A DNA stretch of 64,000 nucleotides from M55B129 sp034189085 (lineage in GTDB: Bacteria > Bacillota > Dethiobacteria > DTU022), in contig JAXHVH010000007.1 in assembly GCA_034189085.1 (NCBI GenBank), positions 3,379 through 67,378 of the forward strand. The letters are read 5' to 3'. Positions 17,572 to 25,415 of the stretch are shown one piece after another. The translations under genes and the position numbers were made by a program. Below the pieces are notes generated by a model. The model was given only the letters and a program-made list of their open reading frames with translations, did not search any database and had not been told where the DNA came from. Position 1 is the stretch's first letter, and each line of letters opens with the position of its first letter.

Positions 17572-19344
17572 TTACTGCTTTTGCTGCTTTGCCATTGTTG
17601 GAACACCCCGTTCATCCCAACCCCGTAAAAGGTAATATTCATCGAGCATTTGCTCGAGTTCCTTTGGAGTTATAGAGTTCTCCGCATTGTTTATTGATTC
17701 CTTCAACAATTTTTCCGGCAAAGTATCGTCTTCCCGGGTCAACCCTTCCCGCAGGTTAAAAAACCTTGTTAAATTCTGAATACGACCAGAAATCATTTTT
17801 AAATCAGCAATGCTGTAACGAATACCAGTTAGGTAATAAAGGACGGCAATCAATCCTTCCCAGTGAATTAAATCACGATAAAAGCGACAGAATATTAAAC
17901 AATCATAAATGTTAAGGCGATCTTCAAAATCGATAAAAAGTCTGGCTTTGCCTTCGGTAGTTGCTGGATCAATCATCCCGCTCAATTCGGGTTTGTAAAA
18001 GGTGGTCCGCAGATGACAAGCTCCGCGATCGGATGTGGCATAGGCCAATCCCATTCCCTTAAGAACCCTCGGGTCATAACCGGCCGGCTCCAGTCCTTTT
18101 ACATGAACAGCCACATCATCCATTTCTAAATCCAGTGCTGCCTCCCTGATGCCTTTTTGGAAAAGAACTCCTTCTCCGCTGCCTTCAATGACCTTCTGCA
18201 GAAAAGAAGCAATCGAATCGGGATCGCCATAAGACGGTGCTTCCCGAAGTCTCCCTTTTGAACCAGCCTCAATAGCAAAGGCGGCAATATTGCCGGCACT
18301 GATTGTATCAATCCCCCAGCGATCGCACAGATCATTCAGATAAAGAATCTCTTCCATTTCCGTTATACAGCAAAGACCACCAAACGCATAAATAGTCTCG
18401 TACTCAGGTCCTTCCACTGTTAACCCGCAATGTCTTCCTTTTAACACTGTTGTCAGTTTCCCACAGGCAAAAAAACAACGATAGCAGCCGCGTGATTTAA
18501 CCTCCATATTTTCCTGCATGTATTGGGCACTAATTTTCTCCCATCCTTTTAAACTGCCTGCGGTCCAGTAACGGGTGGGGAAACACCCAGCCTTATTGGT
18601 AATAGCTACCAGAGAAGGCGTCCCCTGCTGACGGTAGGTCAGGGCTGAAGGCGAATCCTTGCTGCGGGCTACAAATTCACGGTGCCATTTAGCCAGCCCT
18701 TCTTCATCATAAACAGCAGCCCTTGTTTCTCCTCCAAAGACAATGCCTTTTAAGTTTTTGGAACCAAAGACTGCTCCTAGGCCGGCCCTCCCGGCACTGC
18801 GCCATCGATTATTCTTCAGACAAGCAAAACAGATTTGTGTTTCACCGGCTGGACCAATAACCAGAGCCTGTGCTTTGTTAGTTCCCACGGCCTTTTTCAG
18901 AGCTTCTTCTGCATCATAGGTTTCAAGCCCCCATACTTCTCCGGCATCGTAGAAATTCACTCCGTTTTCATTAATACCGATGAAACAAGGCCGCGAAGCT
19001 CGGCCGGTGATGACAATGGCGTCAAATCCGGTCCGTTTAATCTGCGGCGGCAGGTGACCACCACTGTAAGACTCTGCATAAGCACCGGTAGCTGGCGATT
19101 TACTAAAAAGACCGAAGCGGCTGGCTGGAGAAAGAACTGTATCCGTTGCCGGGCCGGTGGTTAAAACAACAATATTATCTGGGGAAAGGGGATCCACCCC
19201 CGGAGGCAGCATTTTCATTAAAAGGTGGGTCCCCAGCCCTTTACCCCCAAGATAATTGTTAAAAACGTCAACCCCAATATCGCGTTCCGCAATATCAGAT
19301 TTAGTTAAATCAATGATTAACATCTTCCCGAATGAGCCAGCCAA
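17572..19344 (-). CDS. aor: Tungsten-type aldehyde:ferredoxin oxidoreductase
   Basis: AOR oxidises aldehydes to carboxylic acids (and can run in reverse), passing electrons to ferredoxin through a tungsto-bispterin and one [4Fe-4S] cluster. The 590-residue protein has the N-terminal pattern LGGKGLGTHLLMKMLPPGVD, TTGPATDTVLSPASRFGLFSKSP, the Cys cluster CYRCFFAC and a later cysteine in YDCLIFCRF, and KGLEPAGYDPRVLKGMGLAYAT. A TTG start is chosen because GGAGG lies 10 bases before it. It begins 3 bases after the aminotransferase stop, so the two are co-translated. The specific aldehyde is unknown; the neighbour suggests a semialdehyde from transamination. Confidence 0.92.
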   Translation of the reverse strand: MAGSFGKMLIIDLTKSDIAERDIGVDVFNNYLGGKGLGTHLLMKMLPPGVDPLSPDNIVVLTTGPATDTVLSPASRFGLFSKSPATGAYAESYSGGHLPPQIKRTGFDAIVITGRASRPCFIGINENGVNFYDAGEVWGLETYDAEEALKKAVGTNKAQALVIGPAGETQICFACLKNNRWRSAGRAGLGAVFGSKNLKGIVFGGETRAAVYDEEGLAKWHREFVARSKDSPSALTYRQQGTPSLVAITNKAGCFPTRYWTAGSLKGWEKISAQYMQENMEVKSRGCYRCFFACGKLTTVLKGRHCGLTVEGPEYETIYAFGGLCCITEMEEILYLNDLCDRWGIDTISAGNIAAFAIEAGSKGRLREAPSYGDPDSIASFLQKVIEGSGEGVLFQKGIREAALDLEMDDVAVHVKGLEPAGYDPRVLKGMGLAYATSDRGACHLRTTFYKPELSGMIDPATTEGKARLFIDFEDRLNIYDCLIFCRFYRDLIHWEGLIAVLYYLTGIRYSIADLKMISGRIQNLTRFFNLREGLTREDDTLPEKLLKESINNAENSITPKELEQMLDEYYLLRGWDERGVPTMAKQQKQ

Positions 19345-19347
19345 AAA

Positions 19348-20694
19348 TTATCGGCCTCCTTTTTCTTCGGCAATCGCCTGATCCAGGATATCAAGCCCCC
19401 GGTTCAGCTTGTCCCCGGGAATATTAACAGGCATGAGCAGCCTGATTACATTGCTGAAAATACCGGCGGTTATAATAATCAAACCGCGCTGGTGGCAGCG
19501 CTTAATAATTGATTTAGCCGCCTCGGGCGCCGGTTCTTTTGTTTTCCGATCTTTGACCAGCTCGATTGCCTGCATCGCTCCAAGCCCGCGGTGTTCACCG
19601 ATCAGGGCATGCTTTTCTTTCATCTCTTCAAGCCTGTCCGATATAATCTTGCCGGTTTTCCGCGCTTTTTCCTGGATATTCTCCTTTTCAGCCACTTTAA
19701 AAGCAGCCAGAGAAGCGGCGCAACCGATGGGGTTTCCGCCGTAGGTCCCACCAATTTCTCCAGGCCCGGCTGAATCCATAACCTCAGCCCTTCCGGTGAG
19801 AGCGCTGATGGGCACACCGCCAGCCATAGACTTGGCCATAGTCACCAGGTCTGGTTCTACCTCATAATAGTAGCTGGCCAGCGGATAGGCGGTACGATAA
19901 AATCCGGATTGGATTTCATCGGCAATATAGAGGACGTCATTTTTTCGACAGATTTCCTGTAAAACTTTGAAATAATCCGGCGGGGGAACGATAAAACCGC
20001 CTTCGCCCTGAACCGGTTCGGCAATTACTGCCGCTACATTGTCAGCAGTGCATTCAACAGAAAAAAATTGTTTCAAATAGCGCGCACAGTAAAGATCACA
20101 TTCCGGGTAAATCAGGCCAAAGCGACAGCGGTAACAGTAGGGTGCCGGAATCTTGTAAACATCGGGAGCAAAGGGCCCAAATCCGTATTTGTAAGGTTTA
20201 ACCTTTGATGTTAGAGTCATGGTCATCAGGGTTCGACCGTGAAAAGCCCCTTCCAGGGAGACAAGGGCTGTTTTTTTGGTATAGCGGCGGGCCAGTTTAA
20301 CTGCATTCTCCACTGCTTCGGCTCCACTGTTGAATAAAGCGGTTTTTTTGGGGAAATTGCCCGGAGTAAACTTGTTCAGGCAGGCGGCAAGCTGAACATA
20401 CGGTTCGTACATGGTTACCATGAAACAGGTATGCAGGTAACGATCGGCCTGTTTTTTTATCGCTTCCACGATTTCCGGGTGATTGTTGCCGTAGTTGGCT
20501 ACCCCGATTCCTCCGGCAAAATCAATAAACTCATTACCGTCTACATCGGTAATCAGAGCCCCCCTGGTTTCATTGACAAAAATAGGCACTGTGTAAGATA
20601 TACCGCAGGCAACATTTTGATCCCGCAGTTCCAGCAGTTCGCGGGAACGGAGACCCGGTTCATAAGATCCGGATGAGTTTCTTTTTTGATTCAT
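19348..20694 (-). CDS. Class III aminotransferase (4-aminobutyrate aminotransferase-like)
   Basis: A PLP-dependent aminotransferase of the omega-amino-acid/amine group (GabT/ArgD fold). It shows NSGAEAVENAVKLARRYT, the FHGRT motif in LEGAFHGRTLMTMTLT, the PLP-ring aspartate in ADEIQSGFYRT, and the PLP lysine in MAKSMAGGVPISALTG. The 448-residue length is normal. Members move the amino group of GABA, beta-alanine or diamines to 2-oxoglutarate and leave an aldehyde. Here the next gene is an aldehyde:ferredoxin oxidoreductase, so the aldehyde could be oxidised directly. It has a good ribosome site (GAGGAG) and a sigma-54 promoter 52 bases upstream. Which amine is used cannot be told. Confidence 0.88.
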   Translation of the reverse strand: MNQKRNSSGSYEPGLRSRELLELRDQNVACGISYTVPIFVNETRGALITDVDGNEFIDFAGGIGVANYGNNHPEIVEAIKKQADRYLHTCFMVTMYEPYVQLAACLNKFTPGNFPKKTALFNSGAEAVENAVKLARRYTKKTALVSLEGAFHGRTLMTMTLTSKVKPYKYGFGPFAPDVYKIPAPYCYRCRFGLIYPECDLYCARYLKQFFSVECTADNVAAVIAEPVQGEGGFIVPPPDYFKVLQEICRKNDVLYIADEIQSGFYRTAYPLASYYYEVEPDLVTMAKSMAGGVPISALTGRAEVMDSAGPGEIGGTYGGNPIGCAASLAAFKVAEKENIQEKARKTGKIISDRLEEMKEKHALIGEHRGLGAMQAIELVKDRKTKEPAPEAAKSIIKRCHQRGLIIITAGIFSNVIRLLMPVNIPGDKLNRGLDILDQAIAEEKGGR

Positions 20695-20745
20695 TTCTTT
20701 TTCTCCTCTCTCTTTCTAAATAAATATTGGTAATTAAACATATAC

Positions 20746-20760
20746 GCAATAATGATGCCA
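20746..20760 (-). promoter_or_regulatory. Sigma-54 (-24/-12) promoter of the aminotransferase-AOR-gdhA unit
   Basis: The minus strand reads TGGCATCATTATTGC. TGGC and TTGC are separated by exactly 7 bases, matching the consensus TGGCACGNNNNTTGC. The GC of the -12 element is about 12 bases before position 20735, giving a leader of about 40 bases to the aminotransferase ATG at 20694. The divergently placed sigma-54 activator gene just upstream supports it. Confidence 0.8.
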
Positions 20761-20794
20761 TCTTTGTTAAAAACCCAAATAAAAAAACACCCGT

Positions 20795-20816
20795 AAATGG
20801 CTCTGCAGAGCCATTT
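20795..20816. promoter_or_regulatory. 22-bp perfect palindrome, likely activator binding site (UAS)
   Basis: AAATGGCTCTG followed directly by its reverse complement makes a perfect 22-bp palindrome. Its centre is about 70 bp upstream of the predicted sigma-54 transcription start, a normal place for an enhancer-binding-protein site. With no loop it is a better protein-binding site than an RNA hairpin. Binding by the adjacent regulator is inferred. Confidence 0.6.
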
Positions 20817-20894
20817 TTAAAAAGTGTTTTTGTAGGTCCCGGGACAAAAACCGGGTTGCAATGCAAATTCACATTATATAATGCATTTTCACAT

Positions 20895-20924
20895 CACCGG
20901 CCCTGCTTGAAAGCAGGGCCGGTG
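20895..20924 (-). terminator. Strong hairpin after the sigma-54 activator gene
   Basis: A 14-base perfect inverted repeat (CACCGGCCCTGCTT and its complement) with a GA centre lies 12 bases after the stop of the regulator gene. It is GC-rich at the base but is not followed by a long T-run, so it may end transcription or simply stabilise the 3' end. Confidence 0.55.
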
Positions 20925-20936
20925 TTCCCGCTGAGG

Positions 20937-22721
20937 TTAACTCCGGTCTGTTTTTTCTCGTTCAATTAGTTTATAGCGGTGCAGTTTTCGCACTACGGTA
21001 GATTGATCAATGCCGAGGACCCTGGCCATCTCATACGTTGTGCGGCAGGAACGAAGAGCCGCGCTGAGCATTTTCTTTTCCAGTTCTTCTCTGGCTTTTT
21101 TTAATGAAGAAAGATTTTTGCATTCCCATTTTTCCTGTATTTCTCTTTGAGGAAGCAATCCGCGGGGCTGCAGAACGTGACGTGGTAAATTTTGCTCATC
21201 TATTTGGGCTCCGTCGACAACAATCATCAGCCGCTCTACCAGGTTCTCAAGCTCCCTGACATTACCTGGCCACTCATAATTTTCCAGGTAAGCATAAGCT
21301 TCAGCGGTAAAATACTTCTGACTGTGGTATTTTTCCCCCAGTTTTTCGAGAAAAGCTTCCGCTAAAGGTCTGATGTCCTCTCTCCTCTCCCGCAGCGGTG
21401 GAACGGTAAGAGGTATAACATCGAGCCTGTAGTAGAGGTCTTCCCTGAAAAGGCCCTTTTCAACCAGCGCTGTAATGTCGCGATTGGTGGCGGCGATAAA
21501 GCGCAGATTTAACTTGATTTCCCTGGTGCCGCCAACCTTTGTAATCAACCCTTCCTGTAAAACATGAAGCAGTTTAACCTGCAGTTCAAGCGGCAGCTCC
21601 GTTATTTCATCCAGGAAAAGAGTCCCCTCATTGGCCAGTTCCAGCTTACCGACCTTACCTTCCCGGCGGGCCCCGGTAAAAGCTCCTCCCTCATACCCGA
21701 AGAGCTCGCTCTCCAGCAAATTTTCCGGTATGGCTCCACAGTTGACCACGGTAAAGGGCTTGCCCCGTCGCAGGCTGTTGTCATGTATATAACGGGCAAT
21801 CATCCCTTTCCCGGAGCCAGACTCCCCGGTTAAGAGGACCGTCGAATCAGCAGCGGCGATTCTGCCAACCATTTCAAGCAATCTCTTCATGGCCGGGCTA
21901 ACGGCGATAATATCTCCGCCCCACAGAGTATCCTGCCGGAGCTCAATCAATTCCTGGCGGTAGCGGTTTTTTAACAGCTCCGCCTCTTCAAGCTGTTTCT
22001 TAAGGTTATTCAGCCTGGTGATATCCCTGGTATTAACAACAACCCTGAATATGGATCCCTCTTCATTAAACACAGGCGTTCCGGTAGCCAGGAGCTTGCG
22101 CCCGTCTCGCTGGGACTGGATTACAGTCCGGGAGCTCTTGCTCTCGAGAACAAGGCGGGTAACGGAGGGGAAAAACACCCTTTTCTTTTCCAGTTCGTCT
22201 ACCGATTTGCCCAGAACGTCGGACAATTTTGCGCCAAAATTCTCTTCAAACACAGAATTGACCCGTAAAATGGCTCCCCTTCCGTCAGCAACCAGGATCT
22301 CATCGGAAGAAAAGTTGATGATGGCATCAAGCTCCCTTTCCAGTTCTTCCGTTTTGGCGACCAGTTTATCATACATACCGGAAACAGTTATCGCTCCGGC
22401 TATTTCTCCAACTTCACCTGTTACGACCAGCGCCTCAGATTTTTTTAACAGGGGAATCCAGCTTCTGCCGGTGCTATCCCATGAAACAACCGGCAGATCA
22501 CCATCGGGGAGATCTTCAGCCCTGTAATCGGCTTTTTTTACCTCGTTTTCCAGGGTGTTGATCAGCGAAAAAGCGGTCACAACTTTTTTAATTTTTCCTT
22601 CACCGGTAAGCAAGACCGCTGAACAGCGCGACTGCAGCAAAGCTTCAAGCACCTCTGCGACAGGAGCATGCCCCTTAACCCGGGGAAGATCTTTTTCGAT
22701 ATAATCAAGCGCGTTATCCAT
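20937..22721 (-). CDS. Sigma-54-dependent transcriptional activator with PAS domain
   Basis: A 594-residue enhancer-binding protein. The N-terminal ~120 residues resemble a CBS-type region, followed by a PAS domain (about 130-235; ITRLNN after it), then the AAA+ domain with Walker A GESGSGKG (299-306), the sigma-54-contact loop GAFTGA (346-351), Walker B GTLFLDEI (367-374) and R-finger region. It ends with a Fis-type helix-turn-helix (ARVLGIDQSTVVRKLHRYKL). There is no receiver domain, so it probably senses a small molecule. It lies directly upstream of the sigma-54 promoter of the aminotransferase unit and most likely activates it. Similar regulators control amino-acid fermentation genes in clostridia. 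Confidence 0.92.
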   Translation of the reverse strand: MDNALDYIEKDLPRVKGHAPVAEVLEALLQSRCSAVLLTGEGKIKKVVTAFSLINTLENEVKKADYRAEDLPDGDLPVVSWDSTGRSWIPLLKKSEALVVTGEVGEIAGAITVSGMYDKLVAKTEELERELDAIINFSSDEILVADGRGAILRVNSVFEENFGAKLSDVLGKSVDELEKKRVFFPSVTRLVLESKSSRTVIQSQRDGRKLLATGTPVFNEEGSIFRVVVNTRDITRLNNLKKQLEEAELLKNRYRQELIELRQDTLWGGDIIAVSPAMKRLLEMVGRIAAADSTVLLTGESGSGKGMIARYIHDNSLRRGKPFTVVNCGAIPENLLESELFGYEGGAFTGARREGKVGKLELANEGTLFLDEITELPLELQVKLLHVLQEGLITKVGGTREIKLNLRFIAATNRDITALVEKGLFREDLYYRLDVIPLTVPPLRERREDIRPLAEAFLEKLGEKYHSQKYFTAEAYAYLENYEWPGNVRELENLVERLMIVVDGAQIDEQNLPRHVLQPRGLLPQREIQEKWECKNLSSLKKAREELEKKMLSAALRSCRTTYEMARVLGIDQSTVVRKLHRYKLIEREKTDRS

Positions 22722-23290
22722 CTTAAAACCCCCGATAGGTTAAAAAAAAGAAGTTTTCAGCCTATGTAACAAAAAAACAACCTGTTTGTAATATTCCTGT
22801 AATGTTCAGGCTTTATAATAACAGTGAGTTGACCCCCTCTTTTTATATATATTGCTTGGCGCAGTTAATACCAACTGCGCCACTTTTTTGGGTTTTTTTA
22901 ATACACCGTTCTGCTTCAGCAAAACTGCTTTCACTCTTCCTGCAGCCATCTGACAAAGTCAGAGAGCTCAACTATTATTATATCGAAATATTCTGCCGGG
23001 TGGTAGTGAAGAACCAGAGCAATTCTACGGGACTTATTCTTATTCAAAAAAGCCTTTGCGAAATTACTTCCGCCGGCGGGCCACTTTATCTCAATAATAG
23101 TATCACCGCGGCCAGAAAGACAAAAATTTAAAAAAAGCGGCGGTTTTCCTGTCCGCTGATAAGCGAAGCACCAATAACCCGGACAGGCTGGATCAGAAAA
23201 ATCTGCCGGGAAGAAATAAAATGATTCGTTATGTTAAAATTAAGTAATGATAACCTGCTTAAATCAGGATAATGAAAGGATGACTCTGCT
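22722..23290. other. Gap upstream of bioY
   Basis: No protein gene is convincing in this stretch of about 570 bases. It contains the plus-strand terminator at 22857-22889 and, near 23230-23260, AT-rich sequence with a loose inverted pair GTTAT...ATAAC, vaguely like a BirA operator but too degenerate to call. The bioY promoter presumably lies here. Confidence 0.35.
22857..22889 (+). terminator. Rho-independent terminator, plus strand, with no gene before it
   Basis: TGGCGCAGTT-AATACC-AACTGCGCCA forms a perfect 10-bp stem followed by C and six T, a textbook terminator read on the plus strand. There is no plus-strand gene upstream; the regulator gene upstream is on the other strand. A TATAAT at about 22815 on the plus strand could start a short RNA ended by this hairpin. 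Confidence 0.7.
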
Positions 23291-23842
23291 TTGCCATTAA
23301 AAAAACTGACCGCCTGCGCCCTCTTCACCGCCTTGATCGCAATCCTCGCTCAGATATCTATTCCGCTCCCCTTCAGTCCGGTCCCCTTTACTGGCCAGGT
23401 CGTTGGTATTTTCCTGGCAGGTATCCTGCTGGGCGGGAAAGCAGGGCTGCTTTCAGTCACCGCCTATCTCCTGCTCGGTGCAGCCGGTGCGCCTGTTTTC
23501 TCCTTGGCCCGCGGTGGAATCCACATGCTTACCGGACCGGGAGGCGGTTACCTGATTGGGTTCATTCCGGCTGTTTATTGCTGCGGCCGGATAATGAAAG
23601 TAAAGTCCAGGCCTTACCTTCAACTTGCCATTGCCGGAGTTACCATCCCTCTGCTATTCATTTATTTTTTCGGGGGCCTGCAGCTTGCCCTGATCATGCA
23701 ATACACCCCGTTGCAAGCACTGATGATTGGAGTCATTCCCTATATCCCACTCGATCTGCTGAAAGCCGCCCTGGCTTTATTTTTGGCCCCTCGGATCAAA
23801 AAAAGCCTGCAGCGCAACAGGCTTGATCACATCCTAAAATAA
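23291..23842 (+). CDS. bioY: BioY biotin transporter substrate-binding subunit
   Basis: BioY is the membrane S-component of the ECF-type biotin transporter. The 183-residue protein has about six helices and the family motifs FTGQVVGIFLAGILLGGKAG and ARGGIHMLTGPGGGYLIGF. The start is TTG, 14 bases after AAAGGAT; the ATG at 23280 leads to an immediate stop, so TTG is required. No ECF ATPase/T-component is adjacent, which is common because these are shared modules encoded elsewhere. Confidence 0.92.
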   Translation: MPLKKLTACALFTALIAILAQISIPLPFSPVPFTGQVVGIFLAGILLGGKAGLLSVTAYLLLGAAGAPVFSLARGGIHMLTGPGGGYLIGFIPAVYCCGRIMKVKSRPYLQLAIAGVTIPLLFIYFFGGLQLALIMQYTPLQALMIGVIPYIPLDLLKAALALFLAPRIKKSLQRNRLDHILK

Positions 23843-23942
23843 ATATGTGTAAGTCGGTTGGGCGGTGGCGTTAACACATATCTTCTACCTTACCCCTTAA
23901 TAACACTTGATTCAATACCAATTCTCCTGCCAATACACCAAA

Positions 23943-24719
23943 CTACTTGGCCCTTTCTTCTGCAGCAAGGATGGCAGCTCCGAGTGCTCCAGCAATCTGT
24001 GGTTCCGGAGGAATAATTAAATTCGTTTTCAATTTTTCGTTAAGAGCTCTGATCATCGCCTGGTTTTTAGCCACTCCGCCGGTAAACATAACCTTTTCCA
24101 TCAAGCCAACACGGTGAACCAGGCCGGCAGTTCGATCGGCAACAGACCGGTGCAGGCCACGGGCAATATCTTCCCTCGGCAGCCCCCGGGCAATCAACGA
24201 TACCACTTCCGATTCAGCAAAAACAGTGCACATACTGCTAATGGACACAACTTCCTTCGCCTTTTCACTGAGATCAGCGAGATCTTCCAGTTCTACTTCA
24301 AGGGTCTGCGCCATTACTTCGAGGAAACGGCCGGTTCCAGCGGCACATTTGTCATTCATGGCAAAATCGACCACCCGTCCCCTGTCGTTCAAACGGATTA
24401 CCTTGCTATCCTGGCCGCCAATATCGATAATTGTCCTGATATCATCATTCCAGTAATAAGCCCCGCGTCCGTGACAGGTAATTTCAGTGACCTTTTTGTC
24501 GGCAAAATCTATGCTGATGCGTCCGTAACCGGTAGCGATAATACAGTCAAGATCCGCCCGATCCAGGTTTGAAGCCTGCAAGGCTTCCTGCATCGCCCTT
24601 TCGGCCGCCGTTTTACTGTTTGAACCGGTGGGCAGAATCACATATTGCTTTATTTCCCCTTTTTCCATGATCACTACTTCCGCCGTCAGCGAACCTACGT
24701 CTATTCCTGCAACAGGCAT
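23943..24719 (-). CDS. 2-hydroxyacyl-CoA dehydratase activator (component A, BadF/HgdC family)
   Basis: An ASKHA-fold ATPase of the HgdC/BcrA/BadF family; such proteins carry one [4Fe-4S] cluster between two subunits and inject an electron into 2-hydroxyacyl-CoA dehydratases or benzoyl-CoA reductases at the cost of ATP. The 258-residue protein shows GIDVGSLTAEVV, DIGGQDSK, the cluster cysteines in KCAAGTGRFLE and SMCTVFAESEV, and the FTGGVAKN motif. The start chosen is the ATG with GGAGG 7 bases before it, not the upstream frame. No dehydratase alpha/beta genes are next to it, so the partner is unknown; it could also serve a COG3580/3581-type partner. Confidence 0.88.
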   Translation of the reverse strand: MPVAGIDVGSLTAEVVIMEKGEIKQYVILPTGSNSKTAAERAMQEALQASNLDRADLDCIIATGYGRISIDFADKKVTEITCHGRGAYYWNDDIRTIIDIGGQDSKVIRLNDRGRVVDFAMNDKCAAGTGRFLEVMAQTLEVELEDLADLSEKAKEVVSISSMCTVFAESEVVSLIARGLPREDIARGLHRSVADRTAGLVHRVGLMEKVMFTGGVAKNQAMIRALNEKLKTNLIIPPEPQIAGALGAAILAAEERAK

Positions 24720-24774
24720 ATTTATTCCTCCATATTTTTCAACATCTTTCAACTCTCAAGCTACAGCAGGATGG

Positions 24775-25371
24775 TTATCTTTTTCCATGGGGTAGCAGAG
24801 CCTGGATGGCTCTCCACAAAACTTCGCGGCCGGCACCTGTGGCAGTGGAAAAAGGTAAAACAGGTTCTTCCTCGAATAAATCCAACTTATTCCTGATCAC
24901 AGTAAGCTGCCTGAGCAAAGCACCGCGGGAAAGCTTGTCCACTTTCGTAACCACAGTAATACGCTGAATACTATGCATGCGCAGCCACTGGGCCATCAGG
25001 TGGTCATCGTCAGTAGGCTCATGACGGCAGTCAATAAGGTGCAGGCAGCCATAAAGGTTGCTCCTGGCACCAAGATATTCTTCAATGATAGGCGCCCAGT
25101 GTGCTCGCTCTTGTTTCGATACTCTGGCATAACCGTAACCCGGTAGATCGACAAAGAAAAAATTATCATTGATCAGGTAGAAATAGATACCCTGCGTTTT
25201 CCCGGGGGTTGAACTGGTGCGGGCCAGATTCTTTCTGCCTGCCAGTTTGTTCAAAAGCGAAGATTTACCAACATTAGAACGACCCAGGAAAGCTATCTCG
25301 GGCCTTTCCCCCCCGGGAAAATCATCAACTTTATATGCCGAAGCTTTCAGTTCAGCCTGGTGCACATACAT
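24775..25371 (-). CDS. ysxC: Ribosome biogenesis GTPase YsxC/EngB
   Basis: YsxC (EngB/YihA) is an essential GTPase for large-subunit ribosome assembly. The 198-residue protein has the G1 motif GRSNVGKSSLLNKL, the switch region TSSTPGKTQGIYFY, G3 DLPGYGYA, and G4 VTKVDKL. I chose the ATG that gives the N-terminus MYVHQAELKASAY, with AGGAGG 10 bases upstream; a further upstream frame would add only Gly-rich residues. It directly follows lon, the usual Firmicutes order. Confidence 0.95.
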   Translation of the reverse strand: MYVHQAELKASAYKVDDFPGGERPEIAFLGRSNVGKSSLLNKLAGRKNLARTSSTPGKTQGIYFYLINDNFFFVDLPGYGYARVSKQERAHWAPIIEEYLGARSNLYGCLHLIDCRHEPTDDDHLMAQWLRMHSIQRITVVTKVDKLSRGALLRQLTVIRNKLDLFEEEPVLPFSTATGAGREVLWRAIQALLPHGKR

Positions 25372-25415
25372 TCTCCCACCGCCTCCTGTCCCCGCAACCA
25401 ATCACAGCCCGATTG

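Noticed and set aside
22802..23131. 109-codon plus-strand frame upstream of bioY
   Set aside because: It runs straight through a strong terminator at 22857-22889 and its composition is not protein-like.
23225..23265. BirA-like operator in front of bioY
   Set aside because: Half-sites GTTAT/ATAAC differ too much from TTGTTAAC/GTTAACAA.
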